64,000 bases of DNA from positions 310,001-374,000 of the forward strand of contig NC_079887.1 in the NCBI RefSeq assembly GCF_029227915.1, read 5' to 3'. The position numbers and the translations under genes are program-made. The stretch is from Hydractinia symbiolongicarpus (taxonomy: Eukaryota; Cnidaria; Hydrozoa; Anthoathecata; Hydractiniidae). Of this stretch, positions 25,330-37,951 are shown one piece after another. Position 1 is the first letter of the stretch; every line of letters begins with the position of its first letter. The notes beneath the pieces were generated by a model that was not told the origin of the DNA, did not search any database, and worked only from the letters and a program-made list of their open reading frames with translations.

Positions 25330-25369
25330 GTCGAATGTATACAAAGAAAGTACCCAGGGAGTAAACTCA
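25330..25369. other. Spacer at block 2/3 orientation junction
   Basis: Inverted sequence ends TTCTGGAAA at 25329 and forward sequence starts GTCGAATG at 25330, with one base (A) of overlap. If a fold-back is assumed, the axis is 25349.5 and the spacer is 40 bp, with TTTC at 25370 opposite GAAA at 25329. The forward variant AAATTACT at 25591-25598 lies exactly opposite its inverted form at 25101-25108. The monomers in between differ in class, so the palindrome is less certain than the first one. Confidence 0.75.
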
Positions 25370-25398
25370 TTTCCCGAACGATTTTTTAAATTTTTTTT

Positions 25399-25601
25399 TC
25401 ACCACTAAAACGCATGAGACTTGTTGTTTTCAAAAATGTTTTCATTTTTGATGAGACGCTGAATAAAAGAAGTTTAATCGCCGGCAAACGAAAACCCGCG
25501 ATTTCCCGTAAATCCCGGGCTTGGCCCGTATAGTCAAAAGTATACAAAGAAAGTACCCAGGGAGTAAACTCATTTCCCGAACGATTTTTTAAATTACTTT
25601 T
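25399..25601 (+). repeat. Representative 203-bp monomer
   Basis: First complete monomer after the second junction, used here as a map. Positions 1-15 are TCACCACTAAAACGC. Positions 32-53 form a dyad. Positions 82-87 are the palindrome GCCGGC. Positions 96-120 are a C-rich part whose ending varies between CCCGGG (203-bp forms) and CCCGG (202-bp forms). Positions 135-142 are a diagnostic site, either GTCAAAAG (as here) or GTCGAATG. Positions 142-147 are GTATAC. Positions 161-166 are AGGGAG (as here) or TGTGAG. Positions 184-203 are an A/T tract. The length is not a multiple of three, so reading frames shift between copies. A period of about 203 bp is close to a nucleosome repeat, which is suggestive only. 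Confidence 0.93.
25430..25451. other. Dyad symmetry present in each monomer (example)
   Basis: Perfect inverted repeat: arm TCAAAAATG, four T residues, arm CATTTTTGA (9-bp arms, 4-base centre). The same element sits at monomer positions 32-53 across the array on both orientations. Monomers reading TTTTTAAAAATG lose one pair and keep a 7-bp core. Short dyads able to extrude as cruciforms are reported to be enriched in some centromeric satellites that lack CENP-B boxes. Applying that idea here is inference. Confidence 0.85.
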
Positions 25602-26060
25602 TCACCACTAAAACGCATAAGACTTGTAGTTTTTAAAAATGTTTTCATTTTTGATGAGACGCTGAATAAAGGAAGTTTAATCGCCGGCAAACGAAATCCC
25701 GCGATTTCCCGTAAATCCCGGGCTTGGCACGTATAGTCGAATGTATACAAAGAAAAAACCCAGGGAGTAAACTCATTTCCCGAACGATTTTTTTTATTAT
25801 TTTTTCACCACTAAAACGCATGAGACTTGTAGTTTTCAAAAATGTTTTCATTTTTGATGAGACGCTGAATAAAAGCAGTTTAATCGCCGGCGAACGAAAT
25901 CCCGCGTTTTCCCGTAAATCCGGGGCTTGGCCCGTATAGTCGAATGTATACAAAGAAAGTACCCAGGGAGTAAACTCATTTCCCGAACGATTTTTCAATT
26001 TTTTTTTCACCACTAAAACGCATGAGACTTGTAGTTTTCAAAAATGTTTTCATTTTTGAT

Positions 26061-28030
26061 GACACGCTGAATAAAAGCAGTTTAATCGCCGGCAAACGAA
26101 ATCCCGCGATTTCCCGTAAATCCCGGCTTGGCCCGTATAGTCAAAAGTATACAAAGAAAGTAGCCAGGGAGTAAACTCATTTCCCGAACGATTTTGTAAA
26201 TTATTTTTTCACCACTAAAACGCATGAGACTTGTAGTTTTCAAAAATGTTTTCATTTTTGATGAGACGCTGATTAAAAGAAGTTTAATCGCCGGCAAACG
26301 AAAACCCGCGATTTGCCGTAAATCCCGGGCTTGACACGTATAGTCGAATGTATACAAAGAAAGTACCCTGTGAGTAAACTCATTTCCAAAACGATTTTTT
26401 AAATTATTTTTTCACCACTAAAACGCATAAGTCTTGTAGTTTTTAAAAATGTTTTCATTTTTGATGAGACGCTGAATAAAGGAAGTTTAATCGCCGGCAA
26501 ACGAAAACCCGCAATTTCTCGTAAATCCCGGGCTTGGCCCGTATAGTCAAAAGTATACAAAGAAAGTACCCAGGGAGTAAACTCATTTCCCGAACGATTT
26601 TTTATATTATTTTTTCACCACTAAAACGCATGAGACTTGTAGTTTTCAAAAATGTTTTCATTTTTGATGAGACGCTGAATAAAAGCAGTTTAATCGCCGG
26701 CAAACGAAATCCCGCGTTTTCCCGTAAATCCTGGGCTTGGCCCGTATAGTCGAATGTATACAAAGAAAGTACCCAGGGAGTAAACTCATTTCCCGAACGA
26801 TTTTTTAATTTTTTTTTCACCACTAAAACGCATGAGACTTGTAGTTTTCAAAAATGTTTTCATTTTTGATGACACGCTGAATAAAAGCAGTTTAATCGCC
26901 GGCAAACGAAATCCTGCGATTTCCCGTAAATCCTGGGCTTGGCCCGGATAGTCGAATGTATACAAAGAAAGTACCCTGTGAGTAAACTCATTTCCAGAAC
27001 GTTTTTTTAAATTATTTTTTCACCACTAAAACGCATAAGACTTGTACTTTTTAAAAATGTTTTCATTTTTGATGAGACGCTGAATAAAAGAAGTTTAATC
27101 GCCGGCAAACGAAAACCCGCGATTTGCCGTAAATCCCGGGCTTGACACGTATAGTCGAATGTATACAAAGAAAGTACCCTGTGAGTAAACTCATTTCCAA
27201 AACGATTTTTTAAATTATTTTTTCACCACTAAAACGCATAAGTCTTGTAGTTTTTAAAAATGTTTTCATTTTTGATGAGACGCTGAATAAAAGCAGTTTA
27301 ATCGCCGGCAAACGAAAAACTGCGATTTCCCTAAATCCCAGACTCGGCCCGTATAGTCAAAAGTATACAAAGAAAGTACCCAGGGAGTAAACTCATTTCC
27401 CGAACGATTTTTTAATTTTTTTTTCACCACTAAAACGCATGAGACTTGTAGTTTTCAAAAATGTTTTCATTTTTGATGAGACGCTGAATAAAAGCAGTTT
27501 AATCGCCGGCAAACGAAATCCCGCGATTTCCCGTAAATCCCGGGCTTGGCCCGGATAGTCGAATGTATACAAAGAAAGTACCCTGTGAGTAAACTCATTT
27601 CCAGAACGTTTTTTTAAATTATTTTTTCACCACTAAAACGCATAAGACTTGTACTTTTTAAAAATGTTTTCATTTTTGATGAGACGCTGAATAAAAGAAG
27701 TTTAATCGCCGGCAAACAAAAACCCGCGATTTCCCGTAAATCCCGGCTTGGCCCGTATAGTCAAAAGTATACAAAGAAAGTACCCAGGGAGTAAACTCAT
27801 TTCCCGAACGATTTTTTAAATTATTTTTTCACCACTAAAACGCATGAGACTTGTAGTTTTCAAAAATGTTTTCATTTTTGATGAGACGCTGAATAAAAGA
27901 AGTTTAATCGCCGGCAAACGAAAACCCGCGATTTGCCGTAAATCCCGGGCTTGACACGTATAGTCGAATGTATACAAAGAAAGTACCCTGTGAGTAAACT
28001 CATTTCCAGAACGATTTTTTAAATTATTTT
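26061..28030 (+). repeat. 4-monomer higher-order repeat (~810 bp)
   Basis: TTGACACG recurs at 26331, 27142 and 27951 (offsets 811 and 809), each with GATTTGCCGTAAATCCCGGG. GATGACACGCTG recurs at about 26061 and 26871 (offset 810). The units are not perfect copies: individual monomers have been exchanged between them, for example the CTGCGATTTCCC type near 27320. The limits are approximate. Confidence 0.72.
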
Positions 28031-29651
28031 TTCACCACTAAAACGCATAAGTCTTGTAGTTTTTAAAAATGTTTTCATTTTTGATGAGACGCTGAATAAA
28101 AGCAGTTTAATTGCCGGCAAACGAAAAACTGCGATTTCCCTAAATCCCTGACTCGGCCCGTATAGTCAAAAGTATACAAAGAAAGTACCCAGGGAGTAAA
28201 CTTATTTCCAGAACGATTTTTTATATTATTTTTTCACCACTAAAACGCATAAGACTTGTAGTTTTTAGAAATGTTTTCATTTTTGATGAGACGCTGAATA
28301 AAGGAAGTTTAATCGCCGGCAAACGAAAACCCGCGATTTCTCGTAAATCCCGGGCTTGGCCCGTATAGTCAAAAGTATACAAAGAAAGTACCCAGGGAGT
28401 AAACTCATTTCCCGAACGATTTTTTATATTATTTTTTCACCACTAAAACGCATGAGACTTGTAGTTTTCAAAAATGTTTTCATTTTTGATGAGACGCTGA
28501 ATAAAAGCAGTTTAATTGCCGGCAAACGAAATCCCGCGTTTTCCCGTAAATCCGGGGCTTAACCCGTATAGTCGAATGTATACAAAGAAAGTACCCAGGG
28601 AGTAAACTCATTTCCCGAACGATTTTTTAATTTTTTTTTCACCACTAAAACGCATGAGACTTGTAGTTTTCAAAAATGTTTTCATTTTTGATGAGACGCT
28701 GAATAAAAGCAGTTTAATCGCCGGCAAACGAAATCCCGCGATTTCCCGTAAATCCCGGGCTTGGCCCGGATAGTCGAATGTATACAAAGAAAGTACCCTG
28801 TGAGTAAACTCATTTCCGGAACGTTTTTTTAAATTATTTTTTCACCACTAAAACGCATAAGACTTGTACTTTTTAAAAATGTTTTCATTTTTGATGAGAC
28901 GCTGAATAAAAGAAGTTTAATCGCCGGCAAACGAAAACCCGCGATTTCCCGTAAATCCCGGCTTGGCCCGTATAGTCAAAAGTATACAAAGAAAGTACCC
29001 AGGGAGTAAACTCATTTCCCGAACGATTTTTTAAATTATTTTTTCACCACTAAAACGCATGAGACTTGTAGTTTTCAAAAATGTTTTCATTTTTGATGAG
29101 ACGCTGAATAAAAGAAGTTTAATCGCCGGCAAACGAAAACCCGCGATTTCCCGTAAATCCCGGGCTTGGCCCGTATAGTCAAAAGTATACAAAGAAATTA
29201 CCCAGGGAGTAAACTCATTTCCCGAACGATTTTTTAAAATACTTTTTCACCACTAAAACGCATGAGACTTGTAGTTTTCAAAAATGTTTTCATTTTTGAT
29301 GAGACGCTGAATAAAAGCAGTTTAATCGCCGGCAAACGAAATCCCGCGATTTCCCGTAAATCCCGGGCTTGGCCCGTATAGTCGAATGTAGACAAAGAAA
29401 GTACCCTGTGAGTAAACTCATTTCCAGAACGATTTTTTAAATTATTTTTTCACCACTAAAACGCATAAGTCTTGTAGTTTTTAAAAATGTTTTCATTTTG
29501 GATGAGACGCTGAATAAAAGCAGTTTAATCGCCGGCAAACGAAAAACTGCGATTTCCCTAAATCCCAGACTCGGCCCGTATAGTCAAAAGTATACAAAGA
29601 AAGTACCCAGGAAGTAAACTTATTTCCAGAACGATTTTTTATATTATTTTT

Positions 29652-31376
29652 TCACCACTAAAACGCATAAGACTTGTAGTTTTTAAAAATGTTTTCATTT
29701 TTGATGAGACGCTGAATAAAGGAAGTTTAATCGCCGGCAAACGAAAACCCGCGATTTCTCGTAAATCCCGGGCTTGGCCCGTATAGTCAAAAGTATACAA
29801 AGAAAGTACCCAGGGAGTAAACTTATTTCCCGAACGATTTTTTATATTATTTTTTCACCACTAAAACGCATGAGACTTGTAGTTTTCAAAAATGTTTTCA
29901 TTTTTGATGAGACGCTGAATAAAAGCAGTTTAATCGCCGGCAAACGAAATCCCGCGTTTTCCCGTAAATCCGGGGCTTGGCCCGTATAGTCGAATGTATA
30001 CAAAGAAAGTACCCAGGGAGTAAACTCATTTCCCGAACGATTTTTTAATTTTTTTTTCACCACTAAAACGCATGAGACTTGTAGTTTTCAAAAATGTTTT
30101 AATTTTTGATGAGACGCTGAATAAAAGCAGTTTAATCGCCGGCAAACGAAATACCGCGATTTCCCGTAAATCCCGGGCTTGGCCCGTATAGTCGAATGTA
30201 TACAAAGAAAGTACCCTGTGAGTAAACTCATTTCCAGAACGATTTTTTAAATTATTTTTTCACCACTAAAAGGCATAAGTCTTGTAGTTTTTAAAAATGT
30301 TTTCATTTTTGATGAGACGCTGAATAAAAGCAGTTTAATCGCCGGCAAACGAAAAACTGCGATTTCCCTAAATCCCAGACTCGGCCCGTATAGTCAAAAG
30401 TATACAAAGAAAGTACCCAGGGAGTAAACTTATTTCCAGAACGATTTTTTATATTATTTTTTCACCACTAAAACGCATAAGACTTGTAGTTTTTAAAAAT
30501 GTTTTCATTTTTGATGAGACGCTGAATAAAGGAAGTTTAATCGCCGGCAAACGAAAACCCGCGATTTCTCGTAAATCCCGGGCTTGGCCCGTATAGTCAA
30601 AAGTATACAAAGAAAGTACCCAGGGAGTAAACTCATTTCCCGAACGATTTTTTATATTATTTTTTCACCACTAAAACTCATGAGACTTGTAGTTTTCAAA
30701 AATGTTTTCATTTTTGATGAGACGCTGAATAAAAGCAGTTTAATCGCCGGCAAACGAAATCCCGCGTTTTCCCGTAAATCCGAGGCTTGGCCCGTATAGT
30801 CGAATGTATACAAAGAAAGTACCCAGGGAGTAAACACATTTGCCGAACGATTTTTTAATTTTTTTTTCACCACTAAAACGCATGAGACTTGTAGTTTTCA
30901 AAAATGTTTTCATTGTTGATGAGACGCTGAATAAAAGCAGTTTAATCGCCGGCAAACGAAATCCCGCGACTTCCCGTAAATCCCGGGCTTGGCCCGGATA
31001 GTCGAATGTATACAAAGAAAGTACCCTGTGAGTAAACTCATTTCCAGAACGTTTTTTTAAATTATTTTTTCACCACTAAAACGCATAAGACTTGTACTTT
31101 TTAAAAATGTTTTCATTTTTGATGAGACGCTGAATAAAAGAAGTTTAATCTCCGGCAAACGAAAACCCGCGATTTCCCGTAAATCCCGGCTTGGCCCGTA
31201 TAGTCAAAAGTATACAAAGAAAGTACCCAGGGAGTAAACTCATTTCCCGAACGATTTTTTAAATTATTTTTTCACCACTAAAACGCATGAGACTTGTAGT
31301 TTTCAAAAATGTTTTCATTTTTGATGAGACGCTGAATAAAAGAAGTTTAATCGCCGGCAAACGAAAACCCGCGATT
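29652..31376 (+). repeat. Dispersed 1.7-kb duplication, copy 1
   Basis: About 8.5 monomers matching 41016-42740 at a constant offset of 11364. Shared rare marks are TTTTAATTTTTGATG with ATACCGCG (about 30098), AAAAGGCATAAGTC (about 30267), AAACACATTTGCCG (about 30834) and AATCTCCGG (about 31148). Private differences include AAAACTCATGAG near 30673. The copies part at about 31377, where this one has GATTTGCTG. Confidence 0.85.
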
Positions 31377-33153
31377 TGCTGTAAATCCCGGGCTTGGCCC
31401 GGATAGTCGAATGTATACAAAGAAAGTACCCTGTGAGTAAACTCATTTCCAGAACGTTTTTTTAAATTATTTTTTCACCACTAGAACGCATAAGACTTGT
31501 AGTTTTAAAAAATGTTTTCATTTTTGATGAGACGCTGAATAAAAGAAGTTTAATCGCCGGCAAACGAAAACCCGCGATTTCCCGTAAATCCCGGCTTGGC
31601 CCGTATAGTCAAAAGTATACAAAGAAAGTACCCAGGGAGTAAACTTATTTCCAGAACGATTTTTTATATTATTTTTTCACCACTAAAAGGCATAAGTCTT
31701 GTAGTTTTTAAAAATGTTTTCATTTTTGATGAGACGCTGAATAAAAGCAGTTTAATCGCCGGCAAACGAAAAACTGCGATTTCCCTAAATCCCAGACTCG
31801 GCCCGTATAGTCAAAAGTATACAAAGAAAGTACCCAGGGAGTAAACTTATTTCCAGAACGATTTTTTATATTATTTTTTCACCACTAAAACGCATAAGAC
31901 TTGTAGTTTTTAAAAATGTTTTCATTTTTGATGAGACGCTGAATAAAGGAAGTTTAATCGCCGGCAAACGAAATCCCGCGTTTTCCCGTAAATCCGAGGC
32001 TTGGCCCGTATAGTCGAATGTATACAAAGAAAGTACCCAGGGAGTAAACACATTTGCCGAACGATTTTTTAATTTTTTTTTCACCACTAAAACGCATGAG
32101 ACTTGTAGTTTTCAAAAATGTTTTCATTTTTGATGAGACGCTGAATAAAAGCAGTTTAATCGCCGGCAAACGAAATCCCGCGACTTCCCGTAAATCCCGG
32201 GCTTGGCCCGGATAGTCGAATGTATACAAAGAAAGTACCCTGTGAGTAAACTCATTTCCAGAACGTTTTTTTAAATTATTTTTTCACCACTAAAACGCAT
32301 AAGACTTGTACTTTTTAAAAATGTTTTCATTTTTGATGAGACGCTGAATAAAAGAAGTTTAATCTCCGGCAAACGACAACCCGCGATTTCCCGTAAATCC
32401 CGGCTTGGCCCGTATAGTCAAAAGTATACAAAGAAAGTACCCAGGGAGTAAACTCATTTCCCGAACGATTTTTTAAATTATTTTTTCACCACTAAAACGC
32501 ATGAGACTTGTAGTTTTCAAAAATGTTTTCATTTTTGATGAGACGCTGAATAAAAGAAGTTTAATCGCCGGCAAACGAAAACCCGCGATTTGCCGTAAAT
32601 CCCGGGCTTGGCCCGGATAGTCGAATGTATACAAAGAAAGTACCCTGTGAGTAAACTCATTTCCAGAACGTTTTTTTAAATTATTTTTTCACCACTAGAA
32701 CGCATAAGACTTGTAGTTTTTAAAAATGTTTTCATTTTTGATGAGACGCTGAATAAAAGAAGTTTAATCGCCGGCAAACGAAAACCCGCGATTTCCCGTA
32801 AATCCCGGCTTGGCCCGTATAGTCAAAAGTATACAAAGAAAGTACCCAGGGAGTAAACTTATTTCCAGAACGATTTTTTATATTATTTTTTCACCACTAA
32901 AACGCATGAGACTTGTAGTTTTCAAAAATGTTTTCATTTTTGATGAGACGCTGAATAAAAGAAGTTTAATCGCCGGCAAACGAAAACCCGCGATTTGCCG
33001 TAAATCCCGGGCTTGGCCCGGATAGACGAATGTATACAAAGAAAGTACCCTGTGAGTAAACTCATTTCCAGAACGTTTTTTTAAATTATTTTTTCACCAC
33101 TAAAACGCATAAGACTTGTAGTTTTTAAAAATGTTTTCATTTTTGATGAGACG
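30927..33153 (+). repeat. 11-monomer higher-order repeat (2227 bp), copy 1
   Basis: Matches 33154-35380 at offset 2227. Marks include AAATCCCGCGACTTCC (30961, 33188), AATCTCCGG (31148, 33375), GATTTGCTG (about 31374, 33601), ACTAGAACGC (about 31482, 33709), AAAAGGCATAAGTC, AAACACATTTGCCG and GGATAGACGAATG (about 33020, 35247). Only a few substitutions were seen, so the duplication is recent. Confidence 0.88.
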
Positions 33154-35380
33154 CTGAATAAAAGCAGTTTAATCGCCGGCAAACGAAATCCCGCGACTTC
33201 CCGTAAATCCCGGGCTTGGCCCGGATAGTCGAATGTATACAAAGAAAGTACCCTGTGAGTAAACTCATTTCCAGAACGTTTTTTTAAATTATTTTTTCAC
33301 CACTAAAACGCATAAGACTTGTACTTTTTAAAAATGTTTTCATTTTTGATGAGACGCTGAATAAAAGAAGTTTAATCTCCGGCAAACGAAAACCCGCGAT
33401 TTCCCGTAAATCCCGGCTTGGCCCGTATAGTCAAAAGTATACAAAGAAAGTACCCAGGGAGTAAACTCATTTCCCGAACGATTTTTTAAATTATTTTTTC
33501 ACCACTAAAACGCATGAGACTTGTAGTTTTCAAAAATGTTTTCATTTTTGATGAGACGCTGAATAAAAGAAGTTTAATCGCCGGCAAACGAAAACCCGCG
33601 ATTTGCTGTAAATCCCGGGCTTGGCCCGGATAGTCGAATGTATACAAAGAAAGTACCCTGTGAGTAAACTCATTTCCAGAACGTTTTTTTAAATTATTTT
33701 TTCACCACTAGAACGCATAAGACTTGTAGTTTTAAAAAATGTTTTCATTTTTGATGAGACGCTGAATAAAAGAAGTTTAATCGCCGGCAAACGAAAACCC
33801 GCGATTTCCCGTAAATCCCGGCTTGGCCCGTATAGTCAAAAGTATACAAAGAAAGTACCCAGGGAGTAAACTTATTTCCAGAACGATTTTTTATATTATT
33901 TTTTCACCACTAAAAGGCATAAGTCTTGTAGTTTTTAAAAATGTTTTCATTTTTGATGAGACGCTGAATAAAAGCAGTTTAATCGCCGGCAAACGAAAAA
34001 CTGCGATTTCCCTAAATCCCAGACTCGGCCCGTATAGTCAAAAGTATACAAAGAAAGTACCCAGGGAGTAAACTTATTTCCAGAACGATTTTTTATATTA
34101 TTTTTTCACCACTAAAACGCATAAGACTTGTAGTTTTTAAAAATGTTTTCATTTTTGATGAGACGCTGAATAAAGGAAGTTTAATCGCCGGCAAACGAAA
34201 TCCCGCGTTTTCCCGTAAATCCGAGGCTTGGCCCGTATAGTCGAATGTATACAAAGAAAGTACCCAGGGAGTAAACACATTTGCCGAACGATTTTTTAAT
34301 TTTTTTTTCACCACTAAAACGCATGAGACTTGTAGTTTTCAAAAATGTTTTCATTTTTGATGAGACGCTGAATAAAAGCAGTTTAATCGCCGGCAAACGA
34401 AATCCCGCGACTTCCCGTAAATCCCGGGCTTGGCCCGGATAGTCGAATGTATACAAAGAAAGTACCCTGTGAGTAAACTCATTTCCAGAACGTTTTTTTA
34501 AATTATTTTTTCACCACTAAAACGCATAAGACTTGTACTTTTTAAAAATGTTTTCATTTTTGATGAGACGCTGAATAAAAGAAGTTTAATCTCCGGCAAA
34601 CGACAACCCGCGATTTCCCGTAAATCCCGGCTTGGCCCGTATAGTCAAAAGTATACAAAGAAAGTACCCAGGGAGTAAACTCATTTCCCGAACGATTTTT
34701 TAAATTATTTTTTCACCACTAAAACGCATGAGACTTGTAGTTTTCAAAAATGTTTTCATTTTTGATGAGACGCTGAATAAAAGAAGTTTAATCGCCGGCA
34801 AACGAAAACCCGCGATTTGCCGTAAATCCCGGGCTTGGCCCGGATAGTCGAATGTATACAAAGAAAGTACCCTGTGAGTAAACTCATTTCCAGAACGTTT
34901 TTTTAAATTATTTTTTCACCACTAGAACGCATAAGACTTGTAGTTTTTAAAAATGTTTTCATTTTTGATGAGACGCTGAATAAAAGAAGTTTAATCGCCG
35001 GCAAACGAAAACCCGCGATTTCCCGTAAATCACGGCTTGGCCCGTATAGTCAAAAGTATACAAAGAAAGTACCCAGGGAGTAAACTTATTTCCAGAACGA
35101 TTTTTTATATTATTTTTTCACCACTAAAACGCATGAGACTTGTAGTTTTCAAAAATGTTTTCATTTTTGATGAGACGCTGAATAAAAGAAGTTTAATCGC
35201 CGGCAAACGAAAACCCGCGATTTGCCGTAAATCCCGGGCTTGGCCCGGATAGACGAATGTATACAAAGAAAGTACCCTGTGAGTAAACTCATTTCCAGAA
35301 CGTTTTTTTAAATTATTTTTTCACCACTAAAACGCATAAGACTTGTAGTTTTTAAAAATGTTTTCATTTTTGATGAGACG
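33154..35380 (+). repeat. 11-monomer higher-order repeat (2227 bp), copy 2
   Basis: Adjoins copy 1 without a phase break. One visible difference is AATCACGGC near 35030 against AATCCCGGC in copy 1. It departs from copy 1 at about 35387, where GAAGTTTAATCG replaces GCAGTTTAATCG. Confidence 0.88.
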
Positions 35381-35522
35381 CTGAATAAAAGAAGTTTAAT
35401 CGCCGGCAAACGAAAACCCGCGATTTCCCGTAAATCCCGGCTTGGCCCGTATAGTCAAAAGTATACAAAGAAAGTACCCAGGGAGTAAACTTATTTCCAG
35501 AACGATTTTTTATATTATTTTT

Positions 35523-36535
35523 TCACCACTAAACGCATGAGACTTGTAGTTTTCAAAAATGTTTTCATTTTTGATGAGACGCTGAATAAAAGCAGTTTAA
35601 TCGCCGGCAAACGAAATCCCGCGTTTTCCCGTAAATCCGGGGCTTGGCCCGTATAGTCGAATGTATACAAAGAAAGTACCCAGGGAGTAAACTCATTTCC
35701 CGAACGATTTTTTAATTTTTTTTTCACCACTAAAACGCATGAGACTTGTAGTTTTCAAAAATGTTTTCATTTTTGATGAGACGCTGAATAAAAGCAGTTT
35801 AATCGCCGGCAAACGAAATCCCGCGATTTCCCGTAAATCCCGGGCTAGGCCCGGATAGTCGAATGTATACAAAGAAAGTACCCTGTGAGTAAACTCATTT
35901 CCAGAACGTTTTTTTAAATTATTTTTTCACCACTAAAACGCATAAGACTTGTACTTTTTAAAAATGTTTTCATTTTTGATGAGACGCTGAATAAAAGAAG
36001 TTTAATTGCCGGCAAACGAAAACCCGCGATTTCCCGTAAATCCCGGCTTGGCCCGTATAGTCAAAAGTATACAAAGAAAGTACCCAGAGAGTAAACTCAT
36101 TTCCCGAACGATTTTTTAAATTATTTTTTCACCACAAAAACGCATGAGACTTGTGGTTTTCAAAAATGTTTTCATTTTTGATGAGACGCTGAATAAAAGA
36201 AGTTTAATCGCCGGCAAACGAAAACCCGCGATTTCCCGTAAATCCCGGCCTTGGCCCGTATAGTCAAAAGTATACAAAGAAAGTACCCAGGGAGTAAACT
36301 CATTTCCCGAACGATTTTTTAAAATACTTTTTCACCACTAAAACGCATGAGACTTGTAGTTTTTAAAAATGTTTTCATTTTTGATGAGACGCTGAATAAA
36401 AGCAGTTTAATCGCCGGCAAACGAAAAACTGCGATTTCCCTAAATCCCAGACTCGGCCCGTATAGTCAAAAGTATACAAAGAAAGTACCCAGGGAGTAAA
36501 CTTATTTCCAGAACGATTTTTTATATTATTTTTTC
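35523..36535 (+). repeat. 5-6-monomer unit, distant copy
   Basis: About five monomers matching 38760 onward (offset 3237-3238) and 39973 onward (offset 4450-4451), with ACCACAAAAACGC at 36131, AAAATACTTTTTC and CGAAAAACTGCG in the same order. The first monomer has lost one A (ACCACTAAACGC). An additional five-monomer echo of the ACCACAAAAACGC monomer occurs at 37143 (offset 1012). Confidence 0.8.
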
Positions 36536-37951
36536 ACCACTAAAACGCATAAGACTTGTAGTTTTTAAAAATGTTTTCATTTTTGATGAGACGCTGAATA
36601 AAGGAAGTTTAATCGCCGGCAAACGAAAACCCGCGATTTCTCGTAAATCCCGGGCTTGGCCGTATAGTCAAAAGTATACAAAGAAAGTACCCAGGGAGTA
36701 AACTTATTTCCCGAACGATTTTTTATATTATTTTTTCACCACTAAAACGCATGAGACTTGTAGTTTTTAAAAATGTTTTCATTTTTGATGAGACGCTGAA
36801 TAAAAGCAGTTTAATCGCCGGCAAACGAAATCCCGCGATTTCCCGTAAATCCCGGGCTTGGCCCGGATAGTCGAATGTATACAAAGAAAGTACCCTGTGA
36901 GTAAACTCATTTCCAGAACGTTTTTTTAAATTATTTTTTCACCACTAAAACGCATAAGACTTGTACTTTTTAAAAATGTTTTCATTTTTGATGAGACGCT
37001 GAATAAAAGAAGTTTAATTGGCGGCAAACGAAAACCCGCGATTTCCCGTAAATCCCGGCTTGGCCCGTATAGTCAAAAGTATACAAAGAAAGTACCCAGA
37101 GAGTAAACTCATTTCCCGAACGATTTTTTAAATTATTTTTTCACCACAAAAACGCATGAGACTTGTAGTTTTCAAAAATGTTTTCATTTTTGATGAGACG
37201 CTGAATAAAAGAAGTTTAATCGCCGGCAAACGAAAACCCGCGATTTCCCGTAAATCCCGGGCTTGGCCCGTATAGTCAAAAGTATACAAAGAAAGTACCC
37301 AGGGAGTAAACTCATTTCCCGAACGATTTTTTAAAATACTTTTTCACCACTAAAACGCATGAGACTTGTAGTTTTTAAAAATGTTTTCATTTTTGATGAG
37401 ACGCTGAATAAAGGAAGTTTAATCGCCGGCAAACGAAAACCCGCAATTTCTCGTAAATCCCGGGCTTGGCCGTATAGTCAAAAGTATACAAAGAAAGTAC
37501 CCAGGGAGTAAACTTATTTCCCGAACGATTTTTTATATTATTTTTTCACCACTAAAACGCATGAGACTTGTAGTTTTTAAAAATGTTTTTATTTTTGATG
37601 AGACGCTGAATAAAAGAAGTTTAATCGCCAGCAAACGAAAACCTGCGATTTCCCGTAAATCCTGGACTCGGCCCGTATAGTCAAAAGTATACAAAGAAAG
37701 TACCCAGGGAGTAAAGTCATTTCCCAAAAGATTTTTTAAATTATTATTTCACCACTAAAACGCATGAGACTTGTAGCTTTCAAGAATGTTTTCATTTTTG
37801 ATGAGACGCTGAATAAAAGCGGTTTAATCGCCGGCAAACGAGAACCCGCGATTTCCCGTAAATCCCGGGCTTGGCACGTATAGTCGAATGTATACAAAGA
37901 AAGCACCCTGTGAGTAAACACATTTCCAGAACGATTTTTTAATTTATTTTC

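Noticed and set aside
25430-25451. Dyad with a T run as a rho-independent terminator
   Set aside because: The arms are A/T-rich with no G/C-rich stem and no transcript to terminate; it recurs once per monomer and is better described as a repeat-internal dyad.
25399-25601. tRNA-derived or SINE-like origin of the monomer
   Set aside because: I could not find convincing A-box and B-box promoter motifs, a cloverleaf or a poly-A tail; the A/T tract is internal to the tandem period.
25641-26013. Longest open frame (122 codons, minus strand, about 25645-26013) as a possible real gene
   Set aside because: It crosses almost two ordinary monomers and owes its length to small indels near 25790 and 25996. 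The translation is the same repeat peptide seen in other monomers.
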